Translations under genes and position numbers: made by a program
The notes under the pieces: generated by a model
What the model saw: only the letters and a program-made list of their open reading frames with translations
Database searches by the model: none
Told to the model about the DNA's origin: nothing
Assembly: GCF_003115775.1 (NCBI RefSeq)
Contig: NZ_QEES01000002.1
Location: 2,542,001 to 2,606,000, forward strand
Direction: 5' to 3'
DNA length: 64,000 nucleotides
Source of the DNA: Cellulomonas sp. WB94
GTDB lineage: Bacteria > Actinomycetota > Actinomycetes > Actinomycetales > Cellulomonadaceae
Part shown: piece after piece, positions 1 to 8,093 of the stretch
Layout: every line of letters starts with the position of its first letter
Numbering within the stretch: position 1 is the first letter of the stretch

Positions 1-1486
1 CGTGCCGGGCGGCGTTCGCGAGGCCCTCCCGGACGACCGCGACGACGTCGTCGGTCAGGTCGGGGCCGATCCGTGCGTCGATCTGGTCGGCCTCGATGTA
101 GTCGCCGTCGGGCACGCTCTCGCCGTCCAGCATGACCACGAATGACGGCGCGAAGCCGAGCCCGGTCCGCGCGAGCGACGCCTCGCGGCGCAGCCGCTCG
201 ACGATGCCGTTCGCCGCGTCGGGGTCCCGCAGCGCGTAGACGATCTGGCGGATCTGTCGGACCGACGCATCGACGTTGTCGAGCGCGTCCTCGACGATGC
301 TCGTGAGCTCGCTGGGGTCGACGCCGCGGGCCGCGCGCCGCCGGACCGTCTCGAGCTGCATGCCGGTCGCGAAGAGCTGCTGGATGGCGAGGTCGTGCAG
401 GTCACGCGCGATCCGCTCACGCTCGTCGAGCAGGGCCGCGACGTCCTGGGCGTGCCGCGCCTCGGCCAGGACGAAGGCGAGCGCGGCCTGGGCGGCGAAC
501 GACTCGGCGGTCACGAGGTCGCTCGACTCGAACGCCGAGCCGCCGATGCGGCGCATCAGGATGAGCACGCCGACGCCGCGCCCCGACGTCTGCAGCGGGG
601 CGAACATCGCCGGGCCGAACGCCCGCATCGGCAGGACCCGCACCACGCGGGACTGCGACAGGGACTCCACGAGCAGCCCGTGGCCCTCTCCCATGACCGA
701 CCACGACGGACCGTCGGACGGCATGACCGAGCCGATGAGGCTCTCGGCCGCGTGACCGTCGGCCAGCTCGATGACGAGCTCGCCGCCGACGCCGGGGAGC
801 GCGAGCGCGGCCGTGTCGGCCCCGGCGACCTCACGGGCCGTGGCGGCGATGTGCGCGAGCGCCTCTTCCTCGTCGACGCCTGAGAGCAGCATCGTAGTGA
901 TGTCCTGGCCGGCGCGGAGCCAGTGCTCACGGCGTGCCGCGTTCGCGTAGAGCTGGGCGTTCGCGAGCGCGACCCCGGCCGACAAGGCGAGCGCGATCAC
1001 GACGTCGGCGTCCGCCTCGGTGAACCCGCCCTGCTTGTCGGCGAGGTACAGATAGCCGTAGACCTTCTCGCGCACGCGGACGGCGGTGCCGAGGAACGCG
1101 CCCATCGGGGGGTGGTTGGCCGGGAAGCCGCGGAACGCCGGATGGTGCGTGAGGTCGTCGAGCGCGAGCACGCCTTCGTCAGGGATCTCGCCGAGGACCC
1201 CGATGTTGTGGGGCGCGTGCCGCAGCATCGCGGCGACGGCCGGGGACACGCCGACCTGCACGAAGGTCGTCGAGGCGCCGCGCGCGTCGAGCACGTTGAG
1301 CGCACCGAAGCTCGCCCCGGTCAGCTCGACGCTCGCCTCGACGAACCGCTCGAGGACGCCGGTCAGGTCGAGCCCGCTCGCGACGGACAGGACCGCGTCC
1401 AGGAGGTCGTCGCGACCCTTGTCGGCCTGGGTCGTGCCGCCGTCGACGGGCGGTACCGCGGTGCGGGCGTCGTCGCGCGTGGTCAT
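1..1486 (-). CDS. DosS/DevS-like GAF-GAF sensor histidine kinase (C-terminus off window)
   Basis: Reading the minus strand from the ATG at 1486 gives an open frame to the window edge (about 495 codons), so the gene is cut within its ATPase domain. A first GAF domain (about residues 40-180) contains His125 in an HPPM context, which from memory matches the haem-ligand histidine of mycobacterial DosS/DosT. A second GAF domain follows (about 200-345). The HisKA_3 box reads ERIARDLHDLAIQQL, with His364 the predicted phospho-acceptor, and the last residues (EGLANAARH) start the N-box of the HATPase domain. It would phosphorylate a NarL/DevR-type regulator, probably encoded just outside the window. 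It starts 24 bp after cydC on the same strand and may be cotranscribed with the oxidase genes. Haem binding is inferred. Confidence 0.88.
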   Translation of the reverse strand, partial: MTTRDDARTAVPPVDGGTTQADKGRDDLLDAVLSVASGLDLTGVLERFVEASVELTGASFGALNVLDARGASTTFVQVGVSPAVAAMLRHAPHNIGVLGEIPDEGVLALDDLTHHPAFRGFPANHPPMGAFLGTAVRVREKVYGYLYLADKQGGFTEADADVVIALALSAGVALANAQLYANAARREHWLRAGQDITTMLLSGVDEEEALAHIAATAREVAGADTAALALPGVGGELVIELADGHAAESLIGSVMPSDGPSWSVMGEGHGLLVESLSQSRVVRVLPMRAFGPAMFAPLQTSGRGVGVLILMRRIGGSAFESSDLVTAESFAAQAALAFVLAEARHAQDVAALLDERERIARDLHDLAIQQLFATGMQLETVRRRAARGVDPSELTSIVEDALDNVDASVRQIRQIVYALRDPDAANGIVERLRREASLARTGLGFAPSFVVMLDGESVPDGDYIEADQIDARIGPDLTDDVVAVVREGLANAARH

Positions 1487-1510
1487 GCGTCCTCCGGGTC
1501 GTCGTCCTGC

Positions 1511-3373
1511 TCAGTCGTCGTCGTGCTCACGGGCCAGCGACTCACGGTAGCCGTCGTGGGTGCAGAGCAGCTCGGCGTGGGTCCCGCGCGCCTCGACCCG
1601 TCCGTCCCGCAGCAGGACGACCTCGTCGGCCGCGTCGAGCGGGGTCAGTCGGTGCGTGACGACGACGACGCCGCGAGCGCGGTCCACCGCGGTGCGCGCA
1701 GCGGTCCCGGGTGCGGTGGCGCTCTGGTTCAGCAGGTCCCGGACGAGGAGGTCCGCGGTAGCCCGGTCGAGGTGCTCACCGGGCTCGTCGACGAGCAGCA
1801 GCGGTGCCGGCGCGACCAGGGCGCGGGCGAGCAGGAGGCGCCGCCGTTCGCCTCCGGAGACGTTCTGCGCGTCGGTGCCGAGCTGGGTGTCGACGCCGTC
1901 CGGCAGCCCGACGAGCCAGTCCGTCAGCCCGGCCCGGCGCAACGCGTCGAGCGCCTCGTCGGGGGAGACGTCGCCGCGGGCGACCCGGAGGTTCTCGAGC
2001 ACGTTCGTGGCGAAGACGTGCGCGTCCTCGGCGGTCAGTGCCACGCCGCGGGCTGCGGTGTCGCGGGAGAGGGACGAGACGGCGACACCGCCGAGCTCGA
2101 CGGTGCCCGCGTGGGGCGGCAGCAGACCCGCCAGCGTCAGCAGGAGGGTGGTCTTCCCCGTGCCGCTCGGGCCGACGACGGCGATCGAGCGACCGGGGGA
2201 GAGGTCAAGGTCGAGCCCCGTGACGACCGGCGGGTGCCCCGGCCACGCGCAAGAGAGGCCCCGCGCCACCAGCGACGGCGCGACGGCGGTCGAGCCCCGC
2301 GCGTGGTGGTCGGGGACAGTTCCGGCCTCGGCCTCGTCGAGCAGCGCCATGATCCGGGCCGCGGCGGCCCGCGAGCGGTGGACCTGGATGGCGGCAGCCG
2401 GCAGGACCGAGGTCGCCTCGAAGGCGGCGAGCGGCGTCAGGACGACGACCGCGAGCGCGACGGGCGTCAGGCTGCCGGCGGCGACTGCGGGGATGCCGAG
2501 CAGCAGCGCCGACAGCACGGCGATCCCCACGGCGAGCGACCCGAGTGCCGACGCGAGCGCGGCCGGACCCGCGCCCGCGTCGGTGGCGTCGGCAAGCTCG
2601 GCGTCGGAGCGCCGCAGCGCGGCGAGCTCGGGTGCTGTGCGCCCCTGGACGGCGAGCGCGCCCGGGTCGTCGAGCAGCCCGAGAGCGATCGACGCGATCG
2701 ACGCGCGGGCGGCGACGGCCCGCTGCTCGGTGATGCGTGCGCCGCGCGCCGCGAGCCACGGGGCGACGACCCCGGCGAGCAGGAGGCAGGCGGCGAGGGC
2801 GGCTCCTGCCGCGGGGAGGAGCGCACCCATCGCGACGACGGTGCCGAGGCCCAGGACCGAGGCCACGGCGGCCGGCAGGAGGCCTCGGACGACCGCGTCG
2901 CCGACCGCGTCCACATCCGCGCCGACGCGCGCCAGGAGGTCGCCGCGTCGCACGGCGGCAGTCCCTTCGGGGCGACCGGCGGCCAGGCGCGCGTAGAGCG
3001 CCGTGCGCAGCGCACCCATGCCACGGAGCGCGACGTCGTGCGACACGAGCCGCTCGAGGTAGCGGAACACTCCGCGGCCGATCCCGAACGTCCGCACCGC
3101 GACGGTGGCGATGGACAGCTCGAGGACCGGTGGCATCTGCGAGGCGCGGGCGATGAGCCACGCGGCCACGCCCGCCAGCGCGACGGCACTGCCCAGCCCC
3201 AGCACCCCGAGCGTGACGGACAGTGCGACGCGGGACCGGTCGATGTCGAGGAGTGCCAGGGCCCGCCGCAGCGGGTCACGTGACCCCCAGGGTGCATCGA
3301 CCCGCGCTGGTTCCGTCGCGGCGGCGGTGTCACGCGGCAGGGCGGGCGCGTCGGCGCCGCTGAGGGCGGTCAT
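1511..3373 (-). CDS. cydC: Thiol reductant ABC exporter subunit CydC
   Basis: A 620-residue half-transporter: an N-terminal membrane domain (about 45-340) fused to an ABC ATPase. Walker A GPSGTGKTT lies near residue 401, the signature SGGERRR near 505 and Walker B LLLVDEP near 521. The stretch GVAAWLIARASQMPP followed by RYLERLVSHDVALR is typical of CydC rather than CydD. The CydDC heterodimer exports cysteine/glutathione-type thiols and is needed to assemble haem-containing cytochrome bd. The start ATG overlaps the cydD stop by four bases (ATGA), which indicates translational coupling. The order cydABDC, as in many actinobacteria, supports the assignment. Confidence 0.95.
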   Translation of the reverse strand: MTALSGADAPALPRDTAAATEPARVDAPWGSRDPLRRALALLDIDRSRVALSVTLGVLGLGSAVALAGVAAWLIARASQMPPVLELSIATVAVRTFGIGRGVFRYLERLVSHDVALRGMGALRTALYARLAAGRPEGTAAVRRGDLLARVGADVDAVGDAVVRGLLPAAVASVLGLGTVVAMGALLPAAGAALAACLLLAGVVAPWLAARGARITEQRAVAARASIASIALGLLDDPGALAVQGRTAPELAALRRSDAELADATDAGAGPAALASALGSLAVGIAVLSALLLGIPAVAAGSLTPVALAVVVLTPLAAFEATSVLPAAAIQVHRSRAAAARIMALLDEAEAGTVPDHHARGSTAVAPSLVARGLSCAWPGHPPVVTGLDLDLSPGRSIAVVGPSGTGKTTLLLTLAGLLPPHAGTVELGGVAVSSLSRDTAARGVALTAEDAHVFATNVLENLRVARGDVSPDEALDALRRAGLTDWLVGLPDGVDTQLGTDAQNVSGGERRRLLLARALVAPAPLLLVDEPGEHLDRATADLLVRDLLNQSATAPGTAARTAVDRARGVVVVTHRLTPLDAADEVVLLRDGRVEARGTHAELLCTHDGYRESLAREHDDD

Positions 3374-5052
3374 GCCCGGACCTCGGCGACGACGGGCTCG
3401 GGGTGGACCTCGATGACGTCGTCGGCGAGCGCGACGAGCGACGCGCGGTGCGCGACGAGCACCACCGTGCGCCCCGCGTCACGCAGCGCGCGCACCGTCT
3501 CGAGGACGACGCGTTCGCCGGCTGCGTCGAGGTGCGCCGTCGGCTCGTCGAGGACGACGAGCGGCGCGGGGGCGAGGACGGCCCGGGTGAGCGCGACCCG
3601 TTGGCGCTGCCCGACACTCAGACCCGTGCCGCCGCGACCCAGGGGCGTCGACCATCCGTCGGCGAGGCCCGCGACGACCAGGTCGAGGCCCGTCAGCGCG
3701 GCCGCGGCGTCGCGGTCGGACGCCCTGACCGCGCCGGCACCTGCGGTCACGACGTCGGCGAGCGTGCCCGGTTCGAGCACCGGGCGCTGAGGCAGCCACG
3801 CGACCTGGCGCCAGAAGGAGGCGAGGTCGATGTCGGCGAGATCCGTCTCACAGCCGTGGTCGTCGACCAGCGTGACCGAGCCTGCGTCGGGTCGCAGCAG
3901 ACCGAGCAGCACGGCGACGGCGGTCGTCTTCCCGGCGCCGCTGGGTCCGGTGAGCGCGACGACGCGGCCCGGGGTGACCGTGAGGTCGAGCGCAGCGGGG
4001 GCGTGCACCGAGCGTCCGGGCGCCCGGACGCCGACGCCCCGCATCAAGACGGTCGTGGTGCGAAGGTCGGGCGCCGGGACGGCCCCTGCCGCCGGGACGG
4101 GCGTGTCGAGGACCGCGAAGACCTGCGTCGCAGCGGCCACGCCGTCGGTCGAGGCATGGAAGTGGGCGCCCACCTGACGCAGCGGGAGGTACACCTCGGG
4201 CGCCAGGACCAGCACCGCGAGCCCGGTGACCAGGTCGATGTCGCCACCGACGAGGCGCAGCCCGATGCCGACCGCGACGAGCGCGACCGAGAGCGTGGTG
4301 AGCAGCTCGAGCACCATCCCGGAGAGGAAGGCGATGCGCAGCGTCCCCATCGTCGCGACACGGTGCGCGTCGCCGAGCTCGCGCACGCGCGCCGCAGGGC
4401 CGCGTTCGCGCCCGAGGGCCCGCAGGGTCGCGAGCCCCGCGAGCAGGTCGAGGACCTGCGAGCCGAGGCGCTGCATCACCCGCAGGCCACGCTCCGAGCG
4501 TCCCTGGGTGAGCTGCCCGACGAGAACCATGAACACGGGGATGAGCGGGAGCGTCCCGGCGATGATCGCGGCGGACACCCAGTCGAGCCCGAGCACGACC
4601 GCGAGCGTGGCCGGGGTCAGGGTCGCGGCGAGGACCAGCTGCGGCAGGTACCGCACGAAGTACGGCTCGAGAGCGTCGATCCCACGGGTCGCGAGAGTGA
4701 CGACACCGGGCCCGGCGCCCTCGGCGAGCCAGCGGGGGCCCAGCGCAGCGGCTCGCGCCACGACCTGCTCGCGGAGCTCGCCGATCGCGCGGGTCGCCGC
4801 CCGGTGCGCGTACCGCTCCTGCACGCCGGTCACGGCGGCCCGGGTCACCACGACGACGGCGAGCCACGCGACGAGGCCCATGACGTCCGACAGGTCGGCG
4901 CCGTCGTGCACGACCGACGCGAGCGCGTGCGCGAGCAGGAGGGCCTGCGCGACGACGAGGCCGGCCCCGACGACGCCGAGACCGACGGTCAGTGCGAGGT
5001 ACGAGCGGGCCGATCGTGCATAGCGCAGGAGTCTCGGGTCGAGCGGCTTCAC
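3370..5052 (-). CDS. cydD: Thiol reductant ABC exporter subunit CydD
   Basis: An ABC half-transporter with six predicted membrane helices and a C-terminal ATPase: Walker A GPSGAGKTT, signature LSVGQRQRVALTRA, Walker B LVVLDEPTAHLD. I chose the GTG at 5052 (560 residues) because it gives the usual CydD N-terminus VKPLDPRLLRYARSAR and lies 13 bp after the cydB stop. A GTG at 5103 would add 17 residues and overlap cydB. Partner of CydC, with which it overlaps by four bases. The pair sits in the inner membrane and supports maturation of the cytochrome bd oxidase encoded just upstream. Confidence 0.94.
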   Translation of the reverse strand: MKPLDPRLLRYARSARSYLALTVGLGVVGAGLVVAQALLLAHALASVVHDGADLSDVMGLVAWLAVVVVTRAAVTGVQERYAHRAATRAIGELREQVVARAAALGPRWLAEGAGPGVVTLATRGIDALEPYFVRYLPQLVLAATLTPATLAVVLGLDWVSAAIIAGTLPLIPVFMVLVGQLTQGRSERGLRVMQRLGSQVLDLLAGLATLRALGRERGPAARVRELGDAHRVATMGTLRIAFLSGMVLELLTTLSVALVAVGIGLRLVGGDIDLVTGLAVLVLAPEVYLPLRQVGAHFHASTDGVAAATQVFAVLDTPVPAAGAVPAPDLRTTTVLMRGVGVRAPGRSVHAPAALDLTVTPGRVVALTGPSGAGKTTAVAVLLGLLRPDAGSVTLVDDHGCETDLADIDLASFWRQVAWLPQRPVLEPGTLADVVTAGAGAVRASDRDAAAALTGLDLVVAGLADGWSTPLGRGGTGLSVGQRQRVALTRAVLAPAPLVVLDEPTAHLDAAGERVVLETVRALRDAGRTVVLVAHRASLVALADDVIEVHPEPVVAEVRA

Positions 5053-5065
5053 GCCCGCGAGCGTC

Positions 5066-6154
5066 TCACGCCCGCGGGCCGCCGTCAGAACCCGCAGGCC
5101 CACCCGCGGGAGTCGTCGGGGCGCCGACCGGGACAGCCGGACGCTCGAACGTGAGCCCGACGTGGTCGGGGATGTGCGTCGCGAACACGCGCTTGCGGAA
5201 GACCCAGTACGTCCAGCCCTGGTACAGCAGCACGAACGGGACGAGGACGGCTGCGACCCACGTCATGACCGTCAACGTGTAGTGGCTCGACGACGCGTTC
5301 GTCACGGTCAGGGAGTTCGCCGTGTCGAACGCCGGCATGACGTCGGGATACAGCGAGCCGAAGATGAGCACGACGGCGGCCAGGATCGTGACGGCCGACG
5401 CGACGAACGCCCAGCCCTCGCGCCTGGACCGGGTCGTCAGCACCGTGGCGACGAGCGAGGCGGCTGCGACGACGACCGCGGCCCACGTCCAGGTCACCGA
5501 GTACGCGACCTGGGCCCAGATCGCCCACGCCGCCGCGACCACGAGGGTCACCGGCGCGAGCCGTGCAGCGAGCGCGCCCGCGCGGTCCCGCACGTCCCCG
5601 CCGGACTTCAGTGCGAGGAAGATCGCGCCGTGCGTGAGGAAGACGAGCGCCGTCATGGCGCCGCCGAGCAGCGCGAACGGGTTCAGCAGCGCGAAGAAGC
5701 CACCGACGTACTGGTGGCTCGCGTCGAGCTCGACACCTCGCACGAGGTTCGCGAACGCGACGCCCCACAGGACGGCGGGCACCCACGACCCGATGATGAG
5801 CGCCCAGTCCGAACGGCTGCGCCACGCGTCGTCGTTGATCTTGCCGCGCCACTCGAAGGCGACGACGCGCACGATCAGCGCGAGCAGGATGAGCAGCAGG
5901 GCGAGGTAGAAGCCCGAGAACATCGTGGCGTACCACTCGGGGAACGCCGCGAAGGTCGCGCCGCCCGCCGTGAGCAGCCACACCTCGTTGCCGTCCCACA
6001 CCGGGCCGATCGTGTTGATCATGACGCGACGGTCCTTGTCGCGTCGGCCGAGCACGGGCAGCAGCATGCCGACTCCGAAGTCGAACCCCTCGAGGACGAG
6101 GTAGCCGGTCCACAGGACCGCGATGAGCAGGAACCAGACGGTCGAGAGCTCCAT
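5066..6154 (-). CDS. cydB: Cytochrome bd ubiquinol/menaquinol oxidase subunit II
   Basis: A 362-residue polytopic membrane protein beginning MELSTVWFLLIAVLW and carrying the conserved CydB segments LEGFDFGVGMLLP and GPVWDGNEVWLL. CydB is the second large subunit of the high-affinity cytochrome bd quinol oxidase, which lowers oxygen tension and supports microaerobic respiration. In an actinobacterium the electron donor is probably menaquinol. The gene starts 9 bp after the cydA stop, with a GGAG motif within the cydA stop region. The length is normal for the family and no key segment is missing. Confidence 0.96.
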   Translation of the reverse strand: MELSTVWFLLIAVLWTGYLVLEGFDFGVGMLLPVLGRRDKDRRVMINTIGPVWDGNEVWLLTAGGATFAAFPEWYATMFSGFYLALLLILLALIVRVVAFEWRGKINDDAWRSRSDWALIIGSWVPAVLWGVAFANLVRGVELDASHQYVGGFFALLNPFALLGGAMTALVFLTHGAIFLALKSGGDVRDRAGALAARLAPVTLVVAAAWAIWAQVAYSVTWTWAAVVVAAASLVATVLTTRSRREGWAFVASAVTILAAVVLIFGSLYPDVMPAFDTANSLTVTNASSSHYTLTVMTWVAAVLVPFVLLYQGWTYWVFRKRVFATHIPDHVGLTFERPAVPVGAPTTPAGGPAGSDGGPRA

Positions 6155-6163
6155 GTCCGCTCC

Positions 6164-7654
6164 TCAGTAGGCGAACGACAGCGGCGCGTCAGCGGCGGCG
6201 GGGTCGTCGGGATCGCGGTGGTTGGCGGGGTTGTCGGGGCTGGGGTCGTGCTCGGTCGCGGCGACGCCCTCGATCGCGTAGCGGTGCATGAGCTTGAACC
6301 ACACGACCGCGAGGACCCCGTAGAGCAGCGTGAAGGCCACCATCGAGATGATGACCATCGTCGGGCTGACGACGGTCGACACGCCGCGCGCCGTGAGGAG
6401 CCACACGCCGTCGACGCCCGACGGGTTGGGGTTCGGCACGACGACCCAGGGCTGGCGGCCCATCTCGGTGAAGATCCAGCCGAACGACGAGGCGAGGAAG
6501 ATCATCGGGAGCGCGACGAGCCCGAGCCGGGAGAACCAGACGCTGCCGGTGACCCGGCCCTTGCGCGTGAGCCACAGCCCGGCGAGAGCGAGCGCCGCGG
6601 CCCCGGCGCCCATGCCGATCATGAGCCGGAACGACCAGTAGGTGATCGGCAGGTTGGGGACGTAGTTGACGCCGTCGCCGTACTTCGCCGCGGCGAGCGC
6701 CTGGAGCTCGTCGACGCCCTTGATCGGGGCGGAGAAGTCGTTCGTCGCCAGGAAGGACGTCAGTCCGGGCACGGAGATGAGGTGCTTGACGCCCGCGCAG
6801 TCGTTGTTGAGGTCGCCGATCGCGAGGATCGAGAACGAGGCGCCGTCGACGCTCTCGCACAACCCCTCGGCGGCGGCCATCTTCATGGGCTGCTGGTCGA
6901 ACATGAGCTTGGCCTGCTGGTCGCCCGTGAGCGCGACGCCGGCGCCGGCGACGAGCATGACGACGACGCCGAGGATGACGGCGGGCCGGTACACGTCTCG
7001 TGCCGTCGCGACGTCACCGCTGCGCACGAGCCGGACCATCCACCAGCCGGCGATGGCGGCGACGAAGGTGCCCGCGGTCACGAACGCGGCGGTGAGCGTG
7101 TGCGGAAGCGCCGCCATGAGGGTCGGGTTGCTCAGGATCTTGCCGATGTCGACCATCTCGGCGCGGCCGGTCTGAGCGTTGAAGACGGTGCCGACCGGGT
7201 GCTGCATCCAGGAGTTCGCGGCGAGGATGAAGAAGGCCGACAGGTTGGTCGCGATCGCGACCGCCCAGATGCACGCGAGGTGGATCTTCTTGGGGAGCTT
7301 GTCCCACCCGAAGATCCACAGCCCGAGGAACGTCGACTCCACGAAGAAGGCGGCGAGCGCCTCCATGGCGAGCGGTGCGCCGAAGACGTCGCCCACGAAC
7401 CGCGAGTACTCGCTCCAGTTCATGCCGAACTGGAACTCCTGCACGATGCCGGTCGCGACGCCGATGGCGAAGTTGATGAGCATGAGCTTGCCGAAGAACT
7501 TGGTGAGGCGTAGCCAGCGCTCGTTCTTCGTGCGGACCCAGAAGGTCTGCATGAGCGCGACGAGGGGCGCGAGCCCGATCGTCAGCGGCACGAAGATGAA
7601 GTGGTAGACGGTGGTGACACCGAACTGCCAGCGGGCGAGATCGAGGGCTTCCAT
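6164..7654 (-). CDS. cydA: Cytochrome bd quinol oxidase subunit I
   Basis: A 496-residue integral membrane subunit that binds haems b558, b595 and d. His18 (TTVYHFIFVPLTIG) is the expected haem ligand near the N-terminus; the conserved GRQPWVV motif and the quinol-binding region with a short Q-loop are present. The start at 7654 is fixed by GGAGG five bases upstream and by alignment to MEALDLARWQFG. The frame stays open upstream to 9382 but that stretch is antisense to rne and is not coding. First gene of the cydABDC-kinase operon. A DosR-type box about 100 bp upstream suggests induction by hypoxia or NO. Confidence 0.96.
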   Translation of the reverse strand: MEALDLARWQFGVTTVYHFIFVPLTIGLAPLVALMQTFWVRTKNERWLRLTKFFGKLMLINFAIGVATGIVQEFQFGMNWSEYSRFVGDVFGAPLAMEALAAFFVESTFLGLWIFGWDKLPKKIHLACIWAVAIATNLSAFFILAANSWMQHPVGTVFNAQTGRAEMVDIGKILSNPTLMAALPHTLTAAFVTAGTFVAAIAGWWMVRLVRSGDVATARDVYRPAVILGVVVMLVAGAGVALTGDQQAKLMFDQQPMKMAAAEGLCESVDGASFSILAIGDLNNDCAGVKHLISVPGLTSFLATNDFSAPIKGVDELQALAAAKYGDGVNYVPNLPITYWSFRLMIGMGAGAAALALAGLWLTRKGRVTGSVWFSRLGLVALPMIFLASSFGWIFTEMGRQPWVVVPNPNPSGVDGVWLLTARGVSTVVSPTMVIISMVAFTLLYGVLAVVWFKLMHRYAIEGVAATEHDPSPDNPANHRDPDDPAAADAPLSFAY

Positions 7655-8093
7655 GTGGTCCTCCGACGGTGTGCAGCGGCTCGGTGCCGGGCCGGCGCGA
7701 ACCGGACAGGGGCCTGGGACGACCGTAGAAGGCAGCCCCTTCCAGACGTGGGACCTTAGTCCCGGTTGCTGACAGTTCGTCGTCACGTCGAACCGTGTCG
7801 CGGCGCCCGCCGCAAGCCCCTGTGCGATACTTGCAGCGGTGCCCAGGGTGTCCACACCGCCCTGACGCCACGAACGTGCTCGCCGCACCAGCGCATCGCG
7901 CTCGCCAGGCGCCGCCGGCTTCGCGCCGGGTCCCGTCCGGGACTCGGGGGAGCAGGCAGGCGATGGCGCCGACCGCCCGTGCAGCCAGCCGCAACCGACG
8001 ACTTCCGTCGCCGCGCTCAGCGCGAGCGACGACCGACCGCCCGCGGGCGCCGATAGGTGTGGACGGCGCTGGTGGGCACCCAGGAGCACCCGA
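7655..8093. other. Divergent cydA-rne intergenic region
   Basis: A 439-bp region between divergent cydA and rne. It holds the DosR-type box (7750-7763) and, in the presumed rne leader, a stable inverted repeat at 7928-7945 (GGGTCCC-GTCC-GGGACTC, one G-T wobble). GATACT at 7826-7831 could be an rne -10 element, but I see no convincing -35. Two short plus-strand open frames in the region (96 and 100 codons) have arginine-rich random composition and are not credible genes. Confidence 0.5.
7748..7767 (-). promoter_or_regulatory. DosR/DevR-type palindromic box upstream of cydA
   Basis: The core GGGACCTTAGTCCC occupies 7750-7763. On the minus strand the site reads CGGGACTAAGGTCCC. It keeps the GGGACT and GTCCC half-sites and their spacing of the mycobacterial dormancy consensus TTSGGGACTWWAGTCCCSAA, but loses the outer TT/AA pairs. 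It lies 96 bp upstream of the cydA start and more than 320 bp from rne, so cydA is the likely target. Binding is inferred from the match and from the DosS-like kinase at the end of the same operon. Confidence 0.6.

Noticed and set aside
923-3283. 786-codon plus-strand open frame over the kinase and cydC
   Set aside because: Shadow frame; composition is Arg/Gly/Glu-rich without domains, while the minus strand encodes a histidine kinase and CydC with all motifs.
5162-7513. 783-codon plus-strand frame over cydB and cydA
   Set aside because: Antisense shadow of two recognisable oxidase genes.
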